Shown: positions 56,816-64,000 of the stretch, in pieces
Layout of the letters: every line of letters begins with the position of its first letter
Numbering within the stretch: position 1 is the first letter of the stretch
Assembly (NCBI RefSeq): GCF_037893015.1
Contig: NC_133661.1
Location: 189,485,991 to 189,549,990, forward strand
Reading direction: 5' to 3'
DNA from: Macrotis lagotis
Lineage: Eukaryota > Chordata > Mammalia > Peramelemorphia > Peramelidae
DNA: 64,000 bases
The notes under the pieces: generated by a model
Database searches by the model: none
What the model was told of the DNA's origin: nothing
Seen by the model: only the letters and a program-made list of their open reading frames with translations
Translations under genes and position numbers: made by a program

Positions 56816-57869
56816 GAGTTTTAAGTTGAACTTAAAGCAAAACATATAACTGCATTAAGACCTTTGGGTCAATTATTAAGATCTTCATGAGAAAGTATAT
56901 TTTAATGAAAATAAATAATACTTTTTATTTGACTTACAAGTTTTTCTGCAAATTCAGGAACTTTTTTGGAAGTCAGCGAGGCACTGATTCTATCTTCTAC
57001 AGTTGGATTTCTTTATGTCACAAGATGTTATTTTCTCTTGAAGAAACTATATAAAAGGGACATGAATCTTTTTCTTCAGTACATTTAATTATCACATTTT
57101 GGAGTTGTATCACTGTTGGCTAAGAAGATATAAGTTTTAATGATTCTAACTGTAATCCTTTGTTAATCTTTAAAATCCTCTCTAATTCTGAAATAGTTGG
57201 TCATAAAATATCTCCTCTTTCTCTAAACAAGTCTTTTCCCAATTAATTTCTCTTCAGAAGATTTATGCTTCAGATTGCATAACAAAAGAATACAATTAAA
57301 CACAAAAATGAAAAATTGTCCTTTTTGACCTATTACAATCAAATTTGTACTATATTCCTTAACACCCACTCTGTTCTGAGTATTTCAATACCATTTTTAC
57401 TTTGCAATGATAGAATTTTTGTGAAATGTTACAAATTTCTTTTTTTTCCTTTCAATCATACTTAAAGCAACAATAATCACTTGTATTATAAATAGAATCT
57501 GATAAAATATATTTATTAGTATCATAAATTAACCAATTCTGGATGAAAAATTTACAATGAAGGGAAATTTCTGACTTCAAAAGAAAGCATCTGTTATTAC
57601 TGGGCAGCTCTAAATGTCAGAAAATATTTAACTCACTTTGGGCACTTTACATCAATAAAATCAAATAAATATATGAATGTATTATAATGGGTAGAAAAAG
57701 GGCACATCTAAAAATGTAGGAATGAAACCAAATAAATTGTGAACTCTTCTCTTCTGATAATTTTAAAATAAATCTTTGAATATTGAGGGTGATACCATAA
57801 TCAAGATCCATATCTAATAGTATAATCCATTGATTTTTAGTTAAAATTTGACTCTGTCCATAGTAACTT
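56816..57869. other. Unassigned AT-rich DNA
   Basis: No gene or clear repeat seen. Confidence 0.4.
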
Positions 57870-58060
57870 GTAAATGTTCTGCCCTCTGGAGTAACATATA
57901 TAATTCAAAAAGATCTTCCCCATGACGGCCCTTTAGACAACTATTTTTTCTTCCTCTGTCATATCTGTCCTTTCGACTAGACATTTTACCATTTTGACTG
58001 TTCATCATTTGAAATGATTTGAATACTCCTTACCAAATGATTCCAATTCATATTTGTTAG
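57870..58060 (-). repeat. CR1/L3-type LINE fragment
   Basis: 'ttctgccctctggagtaaca' and 'cttccccatgacggcccttt' are the antisense of the L3 3' region seen in sense at 28860-29230. Confidence 0.5.
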
Positions 58061-58123
58061 TTTTCATGCTATACTACCACTCATCTTTCTATGAAAATGA
58101 TCCTCATTACCAATAATCTTCTT

Positions 58124-58278
58124 TTTTTTTAAGGTTTTTTGCAAGGCAAATGGGGTTAAGTGGCTTGCCCAAGGCCACACAGCTAGGTAATTATTAAGTG
58201 TCTGAGGCTGTCTTTTGAACTCAGGTCCTCCGGACTCCAAGGCCAGTGCTTTATCCACTACGCCACTACGCCACCCCA
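58124..58278 (-). repeat. WSINE1-like SINE with target-site duplication
   Basis: Near-consensus antisense copy flanked by 'accaataatcttctt' (58109-58123) and 'accaataattttctt' (58279-58293), 14 of 15 identical. Its head carries a small duplication of 'cactacgc'. Confidence 0.95.
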
Positions 58279-58293
58279 ACCAATAATTTTCTT

Positions 58294-58964
58294 AAAATAT
58301 CACCTTCATAATGTATTTGAGGTATGGTCAGAACAACAGAAATTCAATGTTTTTTAGTATATACTTCTTTTCTTGTCAGCAGACTGAAAATGCCTTTAAA
58401 TATCTCATTACCTAATTTGACAACTATAACAAACTGTCAATGTGTTAATTTGTAGCTAACTGAAATTAAAAAAATATTTTTTGCATATGCTACTATTAAG
58501 ACACATCACCTTCATTATCAATCTGTTCAGATCATTAAAAATCAATAATTCTCAAGGAAATGACTATTTGTTTGTGCATTTATCTTTAACAAATTACATG
58601 CTAATTTTGCACAATTTTCTGCTTTTTCCAGGTCCTGATTCTCTACAGTACAACAGAAGTGTTCCCAAAGTGTATCCTCTTTTTAGTGGATAAGCCTAGT
58701 TTTAGAGAAATCATTGATAAAAATGTTATTTAAGACAGGATTAAAGACTGTCAGAAAATTGTAGTTCAGTCAACTCCACATCTACTTTAAGTGGTGTATA
58801 TTTGGCCAAAATTCAACCTCTTCTTTACAATGATTGCATAAAGGATTTTCCTCCTCCCCACAAGAATGTGATCACCTTCGAATTTTATTTATATTGGAAC
58901 CCTCTTGATTTCAAAATGTGGGAGTTGAATTTCCTGTACATGGTTTGGAAGTGACATTTTATCT
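58294..58964. other. Unassigned DNA
   Basis: No gene or clear repeat seen. Confidence 0.4.
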
Positions 58965-59110
58965 CCTGTGTAGGAGCAGAGGTTTGAAGTTAGAAGACAC
59001 AGGATCAAATTTGTCCCTGGTTTGTATTTCTTGTGTGACTAGGCAACTAAACCTCTCCAAACTCAGTTATCTTTAATGTGCTGTAGTTAGATTATATATA
59101 ATTTTCAGAT
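58965..59110 (+). repeat. MIR-type CORE-SINE fragment
   Basis: 'gaagttagaagacacaggat', 'ttgtgtgactaggcaactaa' and 'acctctccaaactcagttat' follow the MIR order. Confidence 0.65.
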
Positions 59111-59263
59111 AACATCTCACTTTGTATTCATGATCTAACAGAGTCTTGAGGATATGGACTTAGGGGAATGAATTAGAAACTTTTTTGGAGTGTTTTAATT
59201 TTATTTCATTTCATATTTGTTCATAACAGCCAGAGAGACTTTGGGAGGAAGAGAGATGTATGG

Positions 59264-59317
59264 GATAGCTTTGATCATGTAAGGTAAGGAGATAGCTTTG
59301 ATCATGTAAGGTAAGGA
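59264..59317. repeat. 27-bp exact tandem duplication
   Basis: The unit beginning 'gatagctttgatcatgtaag' occurs at 59264-59290 and 59291-59317 with no difference. Confidence 0.95.
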
Positions 59318-59729
59318 AGAAATAATAAAACTATTTTAAAAAGTTAAAAGTACTCTACTTATACATAATAATATTATCCTTCAATTCCTTATAATTATGC
59401 ATGTATCACTGCTCTCTCAATTGTTCTTTTGAAGAGGTGTAATATTCTTGACTTCATAATAGAGGTATTCCTCAGTTATTTACCCTTAGTTCCTCCATAC
59501 TTTTATTTTAAATTCTATAACTTGATAAATCATTTAATCTTAGTATTTCAACTGTCATTTTTAGGGACATGAGTTCTTAATGTATGTCTCTAGCACTCAC
59601 ATCTATTATGAACACCATATATGCAACTGCAACTCCAACTCCGTAACACTACCTCTCTACTGCTTTATCCCATGAATTAGATAACTCATCAGGATAGCTA
59701 CATCTTTAATGGTTGATCAACTTTATTAC
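59318..59729. other. Unassigned DNA
   Basis: No gene or clear repeat seen. Confidence 0.4.
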
Positions 59730-60560
59730 TTTGTATAATGTTTTCCTAGCCTTCTTGACTCTACTTGGCATGTGTTCATGTAATTGTTCTAGGGTTTCTC
59801 TGAATCTATTCTGCTCATCACTTCTTGTAGCACAATAGTATTCCATCACAACTATATACAACAATTTGGTCAATCATTTCTCTAATGTTGGACATAAGCT
59901 CTATTTCCCATTCTTTCCCACCACAAAAGAAGCTCCTATAAATATTTTAGATTCTTTTCTGCTTTCTTTTGTCTCTGAAATACAAACTTAGAATTGTCAT
60001 TGCAGGGTCAAAGGGCATACTGAGTTTTTAAACTCTTTGGACTTTGTTTCAAATTCTTCTCCACAATAGTTTGGCTAGGTCATAACTCCACCTAGAGCAC
60101 TTCACTATTTGAATTTTCCCAAATCCTTCGCCCAGAATTTATCTTTTTCCTTTACTGTTATGTTAGACAAACTGTTAAATCTGAAGTTATACTTCAGAGT
60201 TACTTTATATTGCCTTTCTATAATGAGTAGAGACTTAGAGCATTTCTTTTTGAATGACTGGAATCTTTGATTTTTTTGAAAATTTGTTTACTTTGACTGT
60301 TTATCAACTGAGGAATGAGTATTATCTTTACAAATTTATTTCAACTCCTTAAATTTTTGTGAAATCAAACCTTCATCAGAGAAATCTGATGGAAATATAC
60401 CTGGTAGGTTCCTGTTTTCCTTTACATTTAGACTGCATTAGTTTTGTTTGGACAATCGCTTTTTAATTTATGCACTTAAAATTATCCAGTTTATATTCTA
60501 TTAAACTTTCTTATTTTTTGTTTGTTCATAAATTCTTCCCTTATCTATTATTTAACATGT
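59730..60560 (-). mobile_element. Old L1 ORF2 end / 3' UTR fragment
   Basis: Antisense text of the older marsupial L1 ('tctgctcatcacttcttgta', 'aacaatttggtcaatcattt', 'gtcattgcagggtcaaaggg', 'gagacttagagcatttcttt'). Confidence 0.7.
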
Positions 60561-60960
60561 ACATTCTCCAGCTCTAAATCATTATTGATTATAAAAATGC
60601 AAATTAAAAGAACTCTTAGTTGCTACCTCAGACATATCAAATATGATAGTAAGTTAAATGATAAATGTTGGAGTGCATGTGAGAAAACTGGAACACTTAT
60701 GCACTGATAGTGTAGTTGTGCACTGATCTGAACAGTAATTTGGAATTATGCCAAAAGCTCTTAAGAACTATATATATAGTACCACTACTAGGTATATTTC
60801 TCAAAGAGAACATAAGAAAAGGGGCAACGATCCATATGTACACATATATTTATAACAGCCCTTTCTTTCAGTGGGAAAGAATTGGAAATTGAGGGGATGC
60901 CCATCAAATGGGAAGTGACTTGAATAATAGTGTTATATGGTTGTGATGCATTGTTGAATT

Positions 60961-61101
60961 CTTTTTTTATATTTTTCAAGGCAATGGGATTAAGTGGCTT
61001 GCCCAAGGACACATAGCTAGGTAATTATTGAGTGTCTGAGATCGGATTTGAATCCTGACTCCAAGGCCAGTGCTCTATTCACAGTGCCACCTAGCTGCCC
61101 C
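60961..61101 (-). repeat. WSINE1-like SINE, first of a pair
   Basis: Antisense copy ending 'gccacctagctgcccc'. Directly followed by a second copy in the same orientation. Confidence 0.9.
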
Positions 61102-61106
61102 CAAAG

Positions 61107-61256
61107 TTTAATTTTTCTTTTGCAAGGCATCAGGGTTAAGTGGCTTGCCCAAGGACACATAGCTAGGTAATTATTAAGTGTCTGGGGCTAGATTTGAACT
61201 CAGGTCCTCCTGACTCCAGGGCTGCTGCTCTATCCACTGCACCACCTAGAGGCCCC
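61107..61256 (-). repeat. WSINE1-like SINE, second of a pair
   Basis: Antisense copy 'cttttgcaaggcatcagggt' to 'ccacctagaggcccc'. Shares 'ggcttgcccaaggacacata' with the first copy. Confidence 0.9.
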
Positions 61257-61775
61257 TGTAATGCTATATTCTATAAGAAATCATGAGCAAGTGAATTTCA
61301 GAAAAACCTGGAGAACAATTACATCAACTGATGTTGAGTGAAGTGGGTAGAACCACCAGGAGAATATTGTCTACATTAATAGAAATAATGTGTGATGGTC
61401 AAGTATGATAGGCTTAGATCTTCCCAGCAATATCTTGGTTAAAGAAAATTCTAAAAGACTTATGATGGAAAATTCTGTGCACATGCAGTGAAAACTTTGG
61501 AGTCTGAATGCAGATCAATGCCTACCATTTTCAATTTTTAAAATTGTTGTATCATTTTTTTCTCAAGCTTTTTTTGTTCTGATTCTCCATTCACAGCAAG
61601 ACTAATATAGAAATATGTCCAACATGACTCTGTATGTAACACTTAGATCAGATTATTCACTATCATGGTGATGGATGTGGAAATGGTGGTATGAGAAAAA
61701 TGTAAAACACAAAATCTTACAACAAATTAACACTGAAAACTATCCTTACATGCCATTAGAAAAATAATGTAAAAA

Positions 61776-62144
61776 GAGTGACAAACGAGATCTTACTAAC
61801 CCAATAAATTAATACTCATGCCTTCTAAAAAAGAAATAGATCTTGAAGGGTAAGAGAGATATAGAAATAAAAGATAATGTCGATATTTAATTGAAAAATT
61901 ATTTTAAAATGTGCATTTATCTATGCCACATTAATTTACAAATTAATATTTCTATCTAAATAATTTGCATTTTTTTACCTGATCTCAGAATATGGTGTGA
62001 AATGTAGGTATAAGCCTAGCTTATGCCAAACTCTTCTCAAGTTTTCTCAGGGATTTTTGTTAAATAGCTAATTCTATTCACAAAAGCTTGGTTCTTTGTG
62101 GTCACCAAACATTAGGTTACAATGGTCATTTACTATTGTGGTTT
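61776..62144. other. Unassigned DNA
   Basis: No gene or clear repeat seen. Confidence 0.35.
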
Positions 62145-62700
62145 GCATGCTTAATTTATTCCACTCATCCAACAATCTATTTCTTAACCAATATTAGATA
62201 ATTTTGATGATTACCTCTTTATAATATAGTTTGAAATTTAGAATTGCTGTTTTTCTTTCCTTAACATGTTTTAATTTGATTGCCTTGAAAATCTTATCTT
62301 TTTTTTCCTTTCACAAAACTTTTCTTCTTATAATTTCTAGCTTTATAATCTAATTCTTTAGTAGCATGGTATGGCACTAAATGAGTGAATTTAGTTGAAG
62401 AATGATCATTTTTCTTATATTGGCTCAATCTAACCATGAAAAATTAGAATTTCTTTAATTGTTTAGATCTGTATTTATTTGTGAGAAAATTATTTTTGTG
62501 ATTGTGTTCCAAAAGGGAGACTTTTGGCAAGTAGGATTCCAAGTACTCTTTCCCATAATTTTATTTGGAATTTCTCTTCTACCTATTCTTGCTGGGTTCC
62601 ATTCATAATATATAGAAATGCTGTTAATTTTTGTTGGTTTACTTTATATCCTGCATCTTTGTTTAAATTCTTAATTGTTGCCTTTCTGACAAGTTTACAG
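62145..62700 (-). mobile_element. Old L1 ORF2 fragment
   Basis: 'attccactcatccaacaatc', 'taaccaatattagataattt' and 'ggtttactttatatcctgca' match antisense L1 ORF2 between the reverse transcriptase and the C-terminal region. Strongly decayed. Confidence 0.65.
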
Positions 62701-63329
62701 ATACTCTTAACATCAGTGACTTGAGAGCTCCCAAAACTACAGATGCTGCTTCTGTCCTCATCTCTTAATCTCAATGAAAGTGTTTCATCCATGCCAATTT
62801 CTTATTCCAGATTCACATATCTCTATATTTCCCTTTCTTGTTTTAGACTGGAAGAATATCTCACTCTTACCTTTTATTGACTCTGCCATTCTAAAATTTG
62901 ATTTGAGGTGCTATTTTAAAGTTGGGAGGAATGTTGGGTGAGCTTATCTGTGTGATTTTATTTTAAGCTGATGTTTTTCCTTAGGTTTGCTAGTATAGCC
63001 TCACTGCTTCATTGCTGGTAGTGAGGTTGGGAAGGTGTTAACTGAGCTCAGAATTAATACATGTCAGTTCATTGTTTTTATCCTTCTTTGGGGTATTCAT
63101 GGATATAGCTTAAGTAACCTTATCTATGGTGTCAATAATTTCTCTTTTGAAGAGGTTTAGGAGGAAATGATAATCAGAAAAATTGTCTAGTCCTCCCTTT
63201 TCTTGTTCATATGACTCAGAATTTTCCTTCATTCTTTGAGTTTGGGGATGATCTTTAAGTCATTTTTTTTACTTTTGGTTATCTACATTTTTTCCCTCCT
63301 CATTCAGTCATTTGCTGAATCTTATCTTA
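62701..63329. other. Unassigned DNA
   Basis: No gene or clear repeat seen. Confidence 0.4.
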
Positions 63330-63640
63330 AAATTTTGTTTACAACTACTGCCATCTGAGTACAAGCCTTTGCAACTTGACAAATTTTAATAACCTCCTAC
63401 AAAATCCTCCTTATTTGACATTCTTCCCCTTATATTTTTTTAGTTATGCCACTATTAAAAGTTTTTCTTATCTCTCAATCTTGTAATGTCATTTATCTAC
63501 TTGGAAATATACAGTGGCATCCTACAGTTTCAAAATAAAGCTCAAATTCTTTGATAAAACATTCAAGGCTCTTCACAACCTGACACTACCATAGCTTTCT
63601 AATCTTATCATTTTAATCTCACCTCAGATAAAATATGTAT
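63330..63640 (+). repeat. L2 LINE fragment
   Basis: 'acagtggcatcctacagttt', 'caaaataaagctcaaattct' and 'acattcaaggctcttcacaa' follow the order of the mammalian L2 3' coding region in sense. Confidence 0.6.
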
Positions 63641-64000
63641 AGAGAGTAGCCTAGGACCCTGAACCAAAGATCTTTTGGAATAATAATGTCTCACAGGGTG
63701 ACTAAATGTTCTTGCTTCCTTTCAAAACTTTGTGGTCATGATTGAGGGAATAAATCATTGTGGAAAACAGAGCTATTTTTCTTATCCTCACAAAAATACA
63801 GTTGATCAACTGTCACTCAAATACAGGCAACAAGAATCCTTGAAGCAGTAGCATCCTGTGACCACAGGTCCTATTTCCAGCACAATCAGTTGAAGTTATC
63901 ATTCAGGGTCACAGTTTCAATACAAAATGAATCTTTGCCACCTAACTGTAGTCTATGGGCTAACTAACTTAACTGAAACAGCAAGGTTCCCTGAGGGTTT
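63641..64000. other. Unassigned DNA at window end
   Basis: No gene or clear repeat seen. Confidence 0.4.

Larger units (their letters stand above)
60565..61775 (+). mobile_element. Old L1 3' end, sense, with two nested SINEs
   Basis: Sense text of the same older L1 family: 'gataaatgttggagtgcatg', 'agtaccactactaggtatat', 'gaattggaaattgaggggat', 'ctgatgttgagtgaagtggg', ending 'actatccttacatgccatta' plus 'gaaaaataatg'. It overlaps the adjacent minus fragment over roughly 1 kb of the element, so they are separate insertions rather than one inverted copy. Confidence 0.75.

Noticed and set aside
59730-61775. Inverted old L1 pair as a second twin-primed insertion
   Set aside because: The two parts overlap over roughly 1 kb of element sequence, which twin priming would not produce.

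Overview
The window is AT-rich vertebrate DNA, almost certainly from a marsupial and probably an Australian-lineage (australidelphian) one. Three things point there: many copies of a tRNA-derived SINE ending in 'cttgcaaaaac' plus an A-tail (WSINE1-like), Mar1/RTE-type and MIR-type SINEs, and marsupial-style L1 and HAL1 (half-L1) LINEs. No bacterial genes, functional tRNA or rRNA genes, CRISPR arrays or endogenous retroviruses were recognised. All family names come from remembered consensus features, not from a database search.

Host genes: three olfactory receptor (OR) genes of OR4F-like type lie on the + strand. The first (2507-3445) is intact. The second (42935-43870) and third (55483-56430) are pseudogenes. 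Each has a splice acceptor exactly 20 nt before its start codon, so all three derive from one ancestral two-part gene by tandem duplication. The intergenic DNA between them has been greatly expanded by retrotransposons.

Layout: 1-4.8 kb holds the intact OR with scattered SINEs. 4.8-14 kb holds an old L1 3' end, a large internally deleted L1 (minus strand, duplicated 5' UTR module) and a very old + strand L1/HAL1 relic. 14-18.8 kb is mostly unassigned. 18.8-22.1 kb holds an RTE-clade LINE split by an L1, followed by another L1 fragment. 22.1-31 kb is mainly SINEs, a HAL1 element (about 24.85-27.48 kb), and CR1/L3 and MIR relics. 31-42.4 kb is a nested stack: an old L1 is split by a long tRNA-SINE, which is split by a 7.03-kb full-length L1 with perfect 13-bp target-site duplications, which itself contains a 210-bp GATA-type microsatellite. 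42.9-44.6 kb holds the second OR and an L1 5' UTR. 47-52.6 kb holds a 1.05-kb inverted repeat and a twin-primed (5'-inverted) HAL1, plus an L1 tail carrying a 3' transduction. 52.7-56.4 kb holds an old L1 and the third OR. 56.4-64 kb holds old L1, L2, CR1 and MIR relics with more SINEs.

The only gene likely to make a host protein is the first OR. No previously undescribed multi-gene system is visible. The most notable structures are the inverted duplication, the SINE module built into the HAL1 3' UTR, the two L1 3' transductions, the four-level nest and the conserved OR splice acceptor.
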